The notes under the pieces are model-generated. The model searched no databases, was not told the origin of the DNA, and saw nothing but the letters and a program-made list of their open reading frames with translations. The position numbers and the translations under genes are program-made. Below are positions 1-8,792 of a DNA stretch of 64,000 nucleotides, piece after piece. Where the stretch lies: the NCBI RefSeq assembly GCF_005116675.2, contig NZ_CP050699.1, positions 5,279,001 to 5,343,000 on the forward strand, given 5' to 3'. Positions within the stretch are counted from its first letter, which is position 1. Every line of letters starts with the position of its first letter. This DNA comes from Desulfosediminicola ganghwensis. GTDB lineage: Bacteria; Desulfobacterota; Desulfobulbia; Desulfobulbales; Desulfocapsaceae.

Positions 1-273
1 AGTCTCTTTCAGTTCCTCACCGACACAAGGGCACTCGCCTATGAGTGGACGAACAATTTTGAGACAGACCCATCCCATCGACTGGCAGACCTTATCCTGC
101 GCCTCCGCTACAGGCAACAGGGACACCGGGAATGGCTGATGTATGAAGTCTCACCGTGGGTCAATTTCCCCGAAGAGGACGGTTATGAGGCTCAATTTGG
201 TCTCCGTTTTACCCTTGAGGCAAAATTCGGCTACTCTGACAGCACCAAGCTCAAAAACATCTTTCATTTCTAG
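1..273 (+). CDS. C-terminal fragment of a probable outer-membrane protein
   Basis: Only the last 90 codons are present; the frame is open from the first base and stops at TAG 271-273. The visible part alternates polar and hydrophobic residues (WLMYEVSPWVNF, then FGLRFTLEAKFGY) and ends in phenylalanine (FHF). This is the usual pattern of the last strand of an outer-membrane beta-barrel recognised by BamA. No family was recognised. The stop codon lies inside the terminal inverted repeat of the element at 270-418, so the native C-terminus may have been altered by that insertion. Function unknown. Confidence 0.55.
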   Translation, partial: SLFQFLTDTRALAYEWTNNFETDPSHRLADLILRLRYRQQGHREWLMYEVSPWVNFPEEDGYEAQFGLRFTLEAKFGYSDSTKLKNIFHF

Positions 274-418
274 GAGACTGTCGGACTAAGCCCTTTTCAA
301 CCAATTCATCGTTATCGAAGGAAAAACAATGCTCGCAATATCAGACATATGGCTCCGCTTATTTTTCCTTCGATGCCTCGATTTGAGTAAAAATCACAAT
401 AGGCCGACAGGCTCCTAG
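270..418. repeat. MITE-like element with 15-bp terminal inverted repeats
   Basis: The ends CTAGGAGACTGTCGG (270-284) and CCGACAGGCTCCTAG (404-418) are inverted copies matching at 14 of 15 positions. Inside, TCGAAGGAAAAA (315-326) and TTTTTCCTTCGA (362-373) form a perfect 12-bp inverted pair. There is no room for a transposase, so this is either a non-autonomous element or a repeated extragenic palindrome. No clear target-site duplication is visible. It supplies the stop codon of the gene on its left and could also act as a transcription terminator. Confidence 0.65.
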
Positions 419-593
419 AAGCGCAACCTGAAATGCTCACAGTCATTTACCACTCTTCCGGTTAAGCCCTTGTAATTCACCATCCCAGTAATAAATTCCT
501 TGCCAATATCGTTGTCAGCAAGCAGATTATGTGCTGGCAAAGCCTACTGGTTGCAAATCTGTCAGAGTTACTATTTTAAACTACGGAACTATT

Positions 594-986
594 ATGAACG
601 AAGTGGATGATGCAGAATTAAAAAAGGTGATGGCTGATTTCCTGGAGTTAGGCCACGTTGAAAACATCATCGCCATGTATCGCCACGACCCCAGGTATTA
701 TGACTGGACCGGCGAGATACTCGACGATGAGCGCTTTGCAGTTCGCATCGGGGTGTCTGTGCTTTTTGAAGAATTGACCAGGCTGGAGCCGGAACAAACC
801 CAACGCGCTGTTCCCTCCCTGGCTGTCTTGCTGCAGTCTGAATCTGCTAACATTCGCGGTGAGGCGATCGGTGTTCTTGGCATTATTGGCGGTGAAAAAG
901 CAATTTCTCAGATCCGCGCAATGGAAAACGACCCAAGCCCCCAGGTTCGGGAGATGGTCGATCTGGTATTGGAGGAATCAGCATGA
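594..986 (+). CDS. Small HEAT-repeat protein
   Basis: The 130-residue soluble protein is all-helical in appearance. Residues about 70-128 read as two HEAT-like helical repeats (AVPSLAVLLQSESANIRGEA, then ISQIRAMENDPSPQVREMV), typical of protein-protein interaction scaffolds. The N-terminal 60 residues are acidic and helical and were not recognised. The ATG at 594 is preferred to an upstream start at 531 because the extra 21 residues look non-coding. It overlaps the next gene by 4 bases (ATGA), so the two are probably translationally coupled. The partner or pathway cannot be told from sequence. Confidence 0.75.
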   Translation: MNEVDDAELKKVMADFLELGHVENIIAMYRHDPRYYDWTGEILDDERFAVRIGVSVLFEELTRLEPEQTQRAVPSLAVLLQSESANIRGEAIGVLGIIGGEKAISQIRAMENDPSPQVREMVDLVLEESA

Positions 987-1234
987 CCCGATTTCCCTGG
1001 TGGGGCTCTGTTATATTGGCAATTATCGGATATCTCGGTTTGAAGTACGGCACCCCGCAACTGCTTGATCCGGAAAACCACCTCAGCAATCTGTTACCCC
1101 AATTTGCACCGGTTTTCGCCATGGGCTTTTTGCTGCTCGCAGCCAAACAGCTTTACGATGACGATCCAAATGAAAATGTGGATCATGATGAACAAGAGTC
1201 AGGTAAAAGTCGAGACGACCAGAAGCGGGACTGA
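983..1234 (+). CDS. Small membrane protein, two predicted TM helices
   Basis: The protein has 83 residues: a hydrophobic helix at about 6-23, a second at about 42-56, and a highly charged, acidic tail (DDDPNENVDHDEQESGKSRDDQ). No family was recognised. Its start overlaps the stop of the HEAT-repeat gene, which suggests the HEAT protein and this membrane protein are made together and may interact at the inner membrane. It converges with the diguanylate cyclase gene, ending 12 bp away. Confidence 0.6.
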   Translation: MTRFPWWGSVILAIIGYLGLKYGTPQLLDPENHLSNLLPQFAPVFAMGFLLLAAKQLYDDDPNENVDHDEQESGKSRDDQKRD

Positions 1235-1246
1235 GGCTCAACAGGG

Positions 1247-2800
1247 TCACTGGCGATAACGCTCCAAGCAGTTTTCAGCATACCAGGATTCTTTAGCCTG
1301 AAACATTCGGGAATCTGCCAGGTCCAGCATCTCTTCCGCGCCCCGCTCAGTAGAGCAGGAAACACCGAAACTGATCCGCACCTGTTCACGGCTCTTTTCG
1401 CCAGTCAGTTCATCAACACAATCAATAACAGCATTCACAAGCATACCATTGATGCGATCCACTAGTTTATCTGCCTCTTCACGAAAGGCGTTAGGACAGA
1501 GAATTATAATCTCATCCCCACCAAACCTAAAAACCAGGTCAGAACTCCTGACGTTTTTCACCAGCAAGGCCGCTGCCGTCCTTATCAGCAGGTCACCGGC
1601 CTTATGGCCATACGTATCGTTGACCCGTTTCAAGCCGTTGATATCACCAAAGACCAGTGAGAACGCAGTCTCAGGACGCGCCTTGGCACACCATTCAGCA
1701 AATATCCGCTCGAAATACTTCCGGTTGAACAGCCCCGTGAGGTGGTCGGTGTTGGACAACCGTTCAAGCTCCCGAGCCTGAATGCGGGAGCGTGAAATAC
1801 CGCGAATCGTCTCCAGAAAAACCTCCATAGTCCGTCGCTCGGCTTCATCCAGCTTTGTGCCTTTAATAAAGAGTTTAAAGCAATAAACCGCCAAGCCCTG
1901 GGTGGAAGCCGAATAAATACCACCGCCAAATACCTGCCAGCCTGCGCTGGCAACTGAAGAAATAGTCTCATCGCCCTTGCGCCTGCTCACAATCTCATAG
2001 CCAAGAAATTGCGAATGCTCCTGCAGTAAATGCGACGTATCCTTTTCGGAAATGCCGCGGAACGCCATGTGAGCAATGACTTTCTGCCTTGGCCCTTCCA
2101 CCATCAAACCAAAACCGCGACGTGGAAAAATCGTTTCAAACCGCTTCAGGAGGAGATGAAAAAGCTCATCCAGATCATCAACACGAGTCACTTCAACGGA
2201 AATATCAAACAGAGCAGAAAAAATCTCATTCTGCTGATCGGCTTTTCCCTTGAGGTGAAGCATGGTGTTATGTGAGGAGATCAACACATTTTTAACAACC
2301 TGCACCACCGTAAAAGCGAAAAAAGCGACTAACTGTATATAGAGAAGTTCATGATAAGCGATTTCTTGTCCCGGATGAAGCGAATGGACAAGAGCAAAAG
2401 CTGCCGAGACTGCCAGCGGATAAAGCAGCACAGCAATCTGCCAGCAGGAAAAAAACGCATAGGCCACAGTACCGGCAAGGAAAGTTACAGCCCAATAGGG
2501 TGAGGTGTCGCTAATAAGCAGATAGCTGAAATACAACGGAATATTTACGGCAAGTATCAGCTCAAAGTAGATTATATGGCCTGCACGCCAATCTCTTGGA
2601 GGGAAAAACAGTAATGGAATATAAGAGGCCACTACAATGAGAGGAGCAACAAATCGCCCTTCAATTACGCCCTGGCTCTGCAACAGAAAATAGAGCAATA
2701 ACTGACAGGCAATGGTAGTCGTTACTATAAATCGTACATAGGGAGCGTACAGATTATAGTTCCAATCAAAAAGAGTGTTCTTGAATTGCCTGGCAATCAT
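1247..2800 (-). CDS. Membrane-bound diguanylate cyclase (GGDEF)
   Basis: The 517-residue protein makes c-di-GMP from two GTP. Residues about 20-175 hold roughly six hydrophobic helices (an integral-membrane sensor), followed by a GAF-like region (about 195-340) and a C-terminal GGDEF domain. The catalytic signature reads GGDEI (about 427-431) instead of the usual GGDEF; Ile in the last place is tolerated in some family members. An inhibitory I-site RxxD (RSSD) sits exactly five residues upstream, so product feedback is likely. No EAL domain follows. ATG 2800 was chosen; an in-frame TTG at 2830 is the alternative and neither has a strong ribosome-binding site. Confidence 0.9.
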   Translation of the reverse strand: MIARQFKNTLFDWNYNLYAPYVRFIVTTTIACQLLLYFLLQSQGVIEGRFVAPLIVVASYIPLLFFPPRDWRAGHIIYFELILAVNIPLYFSYLLISDTSPYWAVTFLAGTVAYAFFSCWQIAVLLYPLAVSAAFALVHSLHPGQEIAYHELLYIQLVAFFAFTVVQVVKNVLISSHNTMLHLKGKADQQNEIFSALFDISVEVTRVDDLDELFHLLLKRFETIFPRRGFGLMVEGPRQKVIAHMAFRGISEKDTSHLLQEHSQFLGYEIVSRRKGDETISSVASAGWQVFGGGIYSASTQGLAVYCFKLFIKGTKLDEAERRTMEVFLETIRGISRSRIQARELERLSNTDHLTGLFNRKYFERIFAEWCAKARPETAFSLVFGDINGLKRVNDTYGHKAGDLLIRTAAALLVKNVRSSDLVFRFGGDEIIILCPNAFREEADKLVDRINGMLVNAVIDCVDELTGEKSREQVRISFGVSCSTERGAEEMLDLADSRMFQAKESWYAENCLERYRQ

Positions 2801-2830
2801 AACACATACATCCAGAAATCCTAATTGCAA

Positions 2831-3194
2831 GTTCCTGCACCACTATACTGCCGAGATACCAAACCAGATCAAGGTCGAATCCCTATCAGAACCGACAACC
2901 ACAACAAAAACAAGAGAATAATCTTATCCAATACAGCTCTTTACAACACATACTTAAATTTTGTGACACAGTCGCTGCTCATTCCCCCCGGTTTGTCTGC
3001 TACGCTCTAGAACCAACAAAAGTGGCCAATGCCGATGGAAGCAGGCACCTCCATCATGGCTGTTTCAATTTCCTGCAGATTGGGTATACTCTGATTTTCA
3101 CTAAAAGTGATACGAGACCCACCTTTTCCATACAGTTGTTTATTTTAAATCAGTTATGCCCGCATGCTGGTAAACGGAATCGCCACAGTAAATC
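2831..3194. other. Intergenic region between divergent genes
   Basis: This 364-bp gap separates the diguanylate cyclase (leftward) from the UPF0149-type gene (rightward) and must hold both promoters. The only symmetry noticed is TCACTAAAAGTGA at 3098-3110, a 13-base hyphenated palindrome about 85 bp before the rightward gene, which could be an operator. Open frames here show no recognisable protein. Confidence 0.4.
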
Positions 3195-4598
3195 ATGTTA
3201 TCTCCAACTGAAAAAGTCCTTCTCCAGGAACTGCTTGAAATTTCCACTCTTCCAGAAAGTACTCTCACCTACAATGAACTCATGGGCTTCATGTTTGGGT
3301 TGGCGATTACCCCTATCTATATAGACCGGGATGAATGGCTAGATGCGGTTTTCGGCGAAGAACCATGCAAAAGATGTGGAGAACAGGGTTACAGGCCGAT
3401 CTCCGATTCCCTGACCCAGATCTATTCAGTCTTTCTTGCCAGGCAGGAACAGGGCCAACTTCATTTCCCCTATCCAATCGAGATATTGAAAGAGGTTCAT
3501 ATCGATGAAATACGAGATTGGGTAAGCGGGCTTGAAGAGGCTTTCTCGCTGCGTCCTGATATCTGGGACCCTGAAGCCGAAGGTAATTTTGCCAATTTCA
3601 GCGATGCCGAGCTTGAGGAACTGTTCTTCTGCATGATGGTAATCCAGGGCTTGGCAGACCCGGTTGAAGTCAAGTTCTTTCTTGAACGGATACCAGATGA
3701 AGTATTCAATGAACTATTTTCGGCCTATGACCTCGAAAGTGGGGAAAAAGACCGCAATTTTCAAGCACTGATGCTGGGAGCACTGCCACTTGCTATCCAG
3801 GCACTGCAGAATTTCTCCCAGAAAATGCGCGCAGTTATTCCGGAGCATGTTCAGCCAACCAGCATTTCAGTTCTCCAACACCACAGCCTGGCAAACGCAG
3901 CCAATCAACCTGGCACCCTTCCAGTGCCACGGAAGGACCATAAAAAGTCGAATATCATCCAGGTTGATTTCAACAATAAAGTAATTTCCGCAAAACAACC
4001 TGCTGCCTTAAGGCCAAAATCTGAACCGGCACCCTTCTACCAGTTAAAAATTTCCATTAAGGATGCCAAACCACCGATATGGCGAAGAGTTGTGGTGCCA
4101 GGTGCCATCACACTGGCCCAACTCCATCAGGTGATCCAGGTCAGTATGGGCTGGTTCAACGCCCATCTTCACCAGTTCACGATTGACAATATTGATTACG
4201 GACCAGTCGATTATCCCATAGGTGATGAAGACCAGTATGATGAGAATGCCTTTACTCTGCACAGGGCAGCCAGAAATGTTCAGAAAAGCTTCCAGTATAT
4301 TTATGATTTCGGTGATTACTGGCAGCACCAGATCCTTATTGAAAAGAGATTTACCGATTCCGGAACAGCTGACAACGACGCCAGCATCAAGGTGATCAAG
4401 GGCAGAAGGGCCTGTCCACCGGAAAATATCGGCGGCATCTGGGGGTATCAGGAGTTTCTTGAGGCCTACACCGACGCAAGCCATGATGACCATGCCACCA
4501 TGGTCGAGTGGGCCGGTCCCGACTTTCGCCCTGAATCGTTTGACAAAAATGAGATAGATGAGGTGAACAGGATACTCTCCTCGATTCGCATCAGCTAA
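3195..4598 (+). CDS. UPF0149 (YecA/YgfB-like) fused to a pRiA4b ORF-3-like domain
   Basis: The 467-residue protein has two parts. The N-terminal 200 or so residues resemble the UPF0149/YecA family (LTYNELMGFMFGLAITP near the start, and a FFCMMVIQGLADP helix). After a low-complexity linker (about 215-280), residues about 281-460 match the plasmid pRiA4b ORF-3-like fold, with the hallmarks YQLKISIKDAKPPIWRRVVV, LHQFTI, YDFGDYWQHQI, and CPPENIGGIWGYQEFL. Neither domain has a settled biochemical role; pRiA4b-like domains are often found near mobile or nucleic-acid genes. The next gene is a Pif1-like helicase 82 bp away in the same direction, so a DNA-related role is possible but unproven. Confidence 0.85.
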   Translation: MLSPTEKVLLQELLEISTLPESTLTYNELMGFMFGLAITPIYIDRDEWLDAVFGEEPCKRCGEQGYRPISDSLTQIYSVFLARQEQGQLHFPYPIEILKEVHIDEIRDWVSGLEEAFSLRPDIWDPEAEGNFANFSDAELEELFFCMMVIQGLADPVEVKFFLERIPDEVFNELFSAYDLESGEKDRNFQALMLGALPLAIQALQNFSQKMRAVIPEHVQPTSISVLQHHSLANAANQPGTLPVPRKDHKKSNIIQVDFNNKVISAKQPAALRPKSEPAPFYQLKISIKDAKPPIWRRVVVPGAITLAQLHQVIQVSMGWFNAHLHQFTIDNIDYGPVDYPIGDEDQYDENAFTLHRAARNVQKSFQYIYDFGDYWQHQILIEKRFTDSGTADNDASIKVIKGRRACPPENIGGIWGYQEFLEAYTDASHDDHATMVEWAGPDFRPESFDKNEIDEVNRILSSIRIS

Positions 4599-4680
4599 AA
4601 AATCTACCTGAGAAGACGAAACCGATAAGAAGTTCTTATTGCTCAAGGCATCCAATCTCTTATCTTTTCTCCCATTATTC

Positions 4681-7197
4681 ATGCATAATCCAGAACTGCA
4701 ATACGCTGAAGAGTTTGTTCAGCATACTCGCTGCAATATCTTCCTGACGGGTAAGGCCGGTACCGGCAAGACCACCTTTTTACACAAAATAAAAGAGCAG
4801 ACAGAAAAGCGACTGATCATCACCGCGCCCACCGGTGTCGCCGCAATCAACGCAGGCGGGGTCACTCTGCACTCCTTTTTCCAGTTGCCTTTTGGTCCCT
4901 ACAGGCCCGGTACCGATCCGTTTGCCCAGCAGAACAAACACCGAATGAGCAAGGAAAAACGCAATATCATCAACAGCCTTGACCTGCTGGTCATTGATGA
5001 GATCTCCATGGTCCGTGCCGACCTGCTCGACCTCGTGGATTGCGTATTGCGAAAATATCGTCGCACAGACGCGCCGTTTGGTGGCGTGCAACTTTTAATG
5101 ATTGGTGACCTGCACCAGCTGTCACCTGTGGTCAAAGAGAGCGACTGGCAGATTCTTGGCGAACATTACGATTCACCCTACTTCTTCAGCAGCCAGGCCT
5201 TAAAACAAACCGAGTTGATTCCCATTGAGCTGAAGCATATCTACCGCCAGTCAGACACCAATTTCATCGAATTGCTGAATCTGGTGCGCGATAACAAGCT
5301 CGACTCCACCAGTTTGAAGGAGTTGAACAGTCGGCATATACCTGATTTCAAACCTGATGACAGCGAGGGCTATATCACCCTCTCCACCCATAACGCCAGC
5401 GCCGATACCATCAACCGTGCCAAGCTTGATGAACTGTCCGGACTTACTGGTAGCTACGATGCAGAGCTGGACGGTGACTTCCCTGAACACACCTACCCCA
5501 CCGCCGCCGCACTGCAGCTCAAGGTGGGAGCCCAAGTGATGTTCGTGCGTAACGACAGTTCACACGAGAAACGCTTTTTCAACGGCAAGATTGGTAAAAT
5601 TACCAGGATGTCCAGCGATGAGATTGAAGTGAGCTGCCCGGATGAACTTGAAACCATTGAGGTTGAGCGCGCGACCTGGGAAAATATTGAATACAGCATC
5701 GACCCGGCAACTTCCGAGATCAATCAAAAGACCATCGGCACCTTCGCCCAGTTTCCATTAAAGCTGGCCTGGGCTATTACTATTCACAAGAGCCAGGGTC
5801 TTACCTTCGACAAGGCCATCATCGATGCCCAGTCATCTTTTGCCCATGGTCAGGTGTATGTGGCCTTAAGTCGCTGCCGGACCTTTGAAGGCATGGTTCT
5901 CAGCGCTCCCCTTACCAACTCTTCCATTCGTACCGACCATACCGTTCAACGTTTTGTCCGTGACGCAGCCGATAATTCGCCTTCCGGCGATAAGCTGGAA
6001 GTCTCTAAAATCCGTTATCAGCAGCAGCTCCTGATGGAATGTTTCGATTTCCGGAAACTGCAGAGTAACCTGGCAAGACTCGCTGCCAACCTTCGCCGCA
6101 ATGAATCCGTTATCCAGGTTTATAACGGTGCTGATATGACGGAAATCGAACGACGCCTCAATGAGGAAATCACCAGCGTCGGTGAAAACTTCCGCCGACA
6201 ACTCCTTGGGCTTTTTTCTGACATCAGTCAACCGGTTGAGGACAATGTTATTCGCGAACGACTGGCAAAGTCCTCTGGCTATTTTCAAGGCAAATTTTCA
6301 GAAATCCTGACCAGCCTTGCCGAAAATCTCTCTATTGAAACAGACAACAAGGAAGTGCGAAAACGGGTGAACAACTCCCTGCAATGGTTTCAGGAAGAGT
6401 ACGCGGTAAAATTAGCCGCGATTCGGGCCATGACTGCTTTTTCACCGGCGACATATCTACGCGCTCTCTCTGTCGCTGAAATTGAAGCGACCAAGCCGAA
6501 GAAAAAAGAGACAGCCCCCACCTACAGCGAAGCTGATGTGGGTCATCCCGATTTTTTTGAGCAGTTGAAAGAATGGCGACGCAAAAAGGCGGGTGAAAAA
6601 CATCTGCAACTTTTCCAGGTCATGCACCAGAAGACCCTGGTACAGATTGCCGTCCATCTGCCGGACAGCATGCCGGCCCTGAAGAACATCAAAGGAATCG
6701 GCAAAAAACTGGCCGACAATTACGGTGCCGAATTAATTGCTTTGGCCGCCTCATATCGCAGAACCAATGGCATTGCATCGGTTGAATTGCCCGATATGCC
6801 ACTCTTGCAGGCGATAGAGAAGAAAGCACCAGCCCAAAACTCAGCCAAAGATGCTGCTGCAACTGACAAGGCTGCCGAGCCGAAACCAAAGAGCAACACC
6901 AAAGAAGAGAGCTACAATCTTTTTAAGCTTGGTAAATCCATTAACAATATTGCAGCTGAACGGGAACTCACCACCGGCACCGTGGAAAACCACCTCGCCT
7001 ATTATGTGGAAAAAGGCACAATCCCGGTTGTGGAATTTGTTGCCGAAGAACGGGTTGAGGCGGTGTCCGCAGCAGTACGCACACTCGTTGACGCTCCAAT
7101 GCGTGAGATAAAAACAGCCCTGGAAGAACAAGGTATTGATGCGAGTTACAGTGACATCAAGTTTACCAGGGCACATTTAAGAAGCACAGAAAGTTAG
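4681..7197 (+). CDS. Pif1-family (SF1B) DNA helicase with HRDC-like and HTH C-terminal domains
   Basis: The 838-residue ATP-dependent helicase has Walker A GKAGTGKTT near residue 26, Walker B VIDEISMV, and the late SF1 motif TIHKSQGLTF near residue 365, as in Pif1/RecD2 relatives. The C-terminal third adds an HRDC-like module (LKNIKGIGKKLADNYG) and then a helix-turn-helix segment (LFKLGKSINNIAAERELTTG) of the kind found at the ends of some bacterial RecQ/Pif1 helicases. A likely role is unwinding DNA structures during replication or repair. The upstream TTG at 4639 is less likely, because family members begin close to the NPELQYAEEF segment. Confidence 0.9.
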   Translation: MHNPELQYAEEFVQHTRCNIFLTGKAGTGKTTFLHKIKEQTEKRLIITAPTGVAAINAGGVTLHSFFQLPFGPYRPGTDPFAQQNKHRMSKEKRNIINSLDLLVIDEISMVRADLLDLVDCVLRKYRRTDAPFGGVQLLMIGDLHQLSPVVKESDWQILGEHYDSPYFFSSQALKQTELIPIELKHIYRQSDTNFIELLNLVRDNKLDSTSLKELNSRHIPDFKPDDSEGYITLSTHNASADTINRAKLDELSGLTGSYDAELDGDFPEHTYPTAAALQLKVGAQVMFVRNDSSHEKRFFNGKIGKITRMSSDEIEVSCPDELETIEVERATWENIEYSIDPATSEINQKTIGTFAQFPLKLAWAITIHKSQGLTFDKAIIDAQSSFAHGQVYVALSRCRTFEGMVLSAPLTNSSIRTDHTVQRFVRDAADNSPSGDKLEVSKIRYQQQLLMECFDFRKLQSNLARLAANLRRNESVIQVYNGADMTEIERRLNEEITSVGENFRRQLLGLFSDISQPVEDNVIRERLAKSSGYFQGKFSEILTSLAENLSIETDNKEVRKRVNNSLQWFQEEYAVKLAAIRAMTAFSPATYLRALSVAEIEATKPKKKETAPTYSEADVGHPDFFEQLKEWRRKKAGEKHLQLFQVMHQKTLVQIAVHLPDSMPALKNIKGIGKKLADNYGAELIALAASYRRTNGIASVELPDMPLLQAIEKKAPAQNSAKDAAATDKAAEPKPKSNTKEESYNLFKLGKSINNIAAERELTTGTVENHLAYYVEKGTIPVVEFVAEERVEAVSAAVRTLVDAPMREIKTALEEQGIDASYSDIKFTRAHLRSTES

Positions 7198-7254
7198 AAG
7201 CGACATGTCAGGGGTGAAGGGACATACTTTTTCCCCTCACACCTGACTTCTAAC
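7193..7254. terminator. Bidirectional hairpin between convergent genes
   Basis: GTCAGGGGTGAAGGG (from 7207) and CCCCTCACACCTGAC (to 7247) form an imperfect 14-15 bp stem. An outer pair GTTAGAAG / CTTCTAAC (7193-7200 and 7247-7254) extends it. It lies exactly between the ends of the helicase gene and the M24 peptidase gene and probably terminates both. Confidence 0.7.
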
Positions 7255-7257
7255 CTA

Positions 7258-8361
7258 CTACCCTACGACCCTGATCTCTCTAGTCATAGTCGACAACGAC
7301 TCCGCACCTTTTTCAGTTACAACCACATCATCTTCAATGCGAACACCGTTACGTCCTCTGAGGTAGATACCAGGCTCCACTGTAAAGGCATGGCCTACCT
7401 CAAGCAACTGCTCGTTTTCACCATGCATATATGGATCTTCGTGACATTCCATACCGATGCCATGGCCGGTACGGTGGGTAAAGAACTCACCATACCCTGC
7501 ATCGACAATCACCTTTCTGGTAGCCCTGTCAACCTCAAGGCAGGCCACACCGGCTGCCGCAGCATCCCGCCCAGCCTGGTTCGCAGCCTGAACGATTTTG
7601 TGGATCTTTTCTGCCTCGTCATCAAGTTTACCAACAGCAAAGGTGCGGGTAATATCGGAAGCATAGCCATTATAGCTCGCTCCCCAGTCTATAATCAGCA
7701 GATCCCCTTCGGCGAGTGGCCTGTCTGAAGGCTGACTATGGGGGTTGGCGCCATTGGGCCCTGCGGCGATAATCGGGTTGAACGGCAAGTCAGCCTCTGA
7801 ACCGTTTCGCATCAGCTGGATAAAAAGCTCACTGGCAATTTCCTGCTCGGTGACGCCAATCTTCACCATGGGCAGAGTCGCCTCAAGCGCCCGCTCTGCA
7901 ATCTGTACCGCTTTACGCATATCAGCAATTTCGGCTACATCCTTTACTGCCCGAAGAGCAGTAAAAACCAGAGAGCCGTCAACATAGTCAGCAGCCAGTG
8001 CCCCACGCAGATATTCATACTCCATAACGCGCATCTGGCGCGGCTCAACGCCTATACGACCACCCTCAAGACCAAGTCCCTGCAAAGCTTCACTAAAAGT
8101 ATCTGACCACAGGGCAGGATTATCACCATAACTGAATATCCGTGCCGGCCATTGCAGATGATCAAGTTTGGCAAGTTCCAGTTTCGGCAGAATAATGGTT
8201 GGCTCCTGCTCCGGTACAAACACAATCACAACCGGGCGTTCCATCAAATGAAAGTGCAGACCGGTAAGGTAGGTCAGGGTTGGCCCTGCATTCACCGCAA
8301 CTGCAGTGAGGTTTTCCTTTTCTATATATTCATACAATCTGGTTAAACGTGACTGGGACAT
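7258..8361 (-). CDS. M24-family metallopeptidase (Xaa-Pro aminopeptidase/prolidase-like)
   Basis: The 367-residue cytoplasmic aminopeptidase would remove N-terminal residues preceding proline. It has a creatinase-like N-terminal domain (about 1-130) and the pita-bread catalytic domain (about 135-367). The five metal ligands are visible: Asp in IIDWGA, Asp in SDITRT, His in HRTGHGIGME, Glu in VEPGIY and Glu in RIEDDV. The ATG at 8361 has GGAG six bases upstream; an ATG four codons earlier (8373) is less well placed. Length is normal for the short bacterial Xaa-Pro dipeptidases (PepQ-like). It appears monocistronic. Confidence 0.93.
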   Translation of the reverse strand: MSQSRLTRLYEYIEKENLTAVAVNAGPTLTYLTGLHFHLMERPVVIVFVPEQEPTIILPKLELAKLDHLQWPARIFSYGDNPALWSDTFSEALQGLGLEGGRIGVEPRQMRVMEYEYLRGALAADYVDGSLVFTALRAVKDVAEIADMRKAVQIAERALEATLPMVKIGVTEQEIASELFIQLMRNGSEADLPFNPIIAAGPNGANPHSQPSDRPLAEGDLLIIDWGASYNGYASDITRTFAVGKLDDEAEKIHKIVQAANQAGRDAAAAGVACLEVDRATRKVIVDAGYGEFFTHRTGHGIGMECHEDPYMHGENEQLLEVGHAFTVEPGIYLRGRNGVRIEDDVVVTEKGAESLSTMTREIRVVG

Positions 8362-8533
8362 GATAGACTCCATGGATTGCTACAACCGTAACAGGTTACA
8401 GTTAAAAAGAAGTTAAGCGTTGCTCTCGTTTTTCTCAAATCATAGCGAACGTGTCGTAATTCAGCATATCATCAATTTGAAACAACGCGCACCAATACAG
8501 AGCCTGAAAGGAATTGTCCAGAATTTTTGGCAA

Positions 8534-8580
8534 AAAAAAGAGATGCATGGCAATAGGAATCGCCAATGCACCTCTCTTTT
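8534..8580 (-). terminator. Rho-independent terminator (minus strand)
   Basis: Reading the minus strand, AAAAGAGAGGTGCATTGGC pairs with GCCATGCATCTCTTTT (small bulges) and is followed by a run of eight T. It sits 213 bp past the end of the PfpI-like gene and before the peptidase gene, so it probably ends the upstream transcript or a small RNA between them. Confidence 0.7.
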
Positions 8581-8589
8581 CCACCTCCG

Positions 8590-8746
8590 TTGCCTGACCA
8601 GCATATCGGTGTCTGGCAAATAAGTAGAAAATCGCCAGCCGCGTGAAATTGAAGGAGCCGGAAGAGATGGTTTTCCCCTTACCGCATCCAGGACTGAATG
8701 CAGCTGGAAAACCTGGCAGGAGGGATACCCGGCCAGCGATTTTTTA
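8590..8746. other. Structured intergenic segment, possible small RNA or long 3' leader
   Basis: Nested inverted repeats fill this gap. AAAATCGCCAGCCG (8628-8641) pairs with CGGCCAGCGATTTT, near 8730-8745, as 8 bp, a 2x2 mismatch and 4 bp. Inside it, GGTTTTCC pairs with GGAAAACC. Beside it, TTGCCTGAC / GTCTGGCAA forms a hairpin at 8590-8619. No protein is encoded. The minus-strand order (structure, hairpin, then strong terminator at 8534-8580) would suit a small RNA or attenuated leader. No known riboswitch consensus was recognised. Confidence 0.35.
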
Positions 8747-8792
8747 GTTTATTCTCAATCCGCATATCGGATTTTAATCAGTAAGGTTCAGT

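Noticed and set aside
2860-2900. T-arm-like string GGTCGAATCC
   Set aside because: No acceptor stem, anticodon arm or D-arm can be built around it, so it is not a tRNA.
4044-4682. 212-codon minus-strand open frame
   Set aside because: Antisense to the pRiA4b-like domain; no family features.
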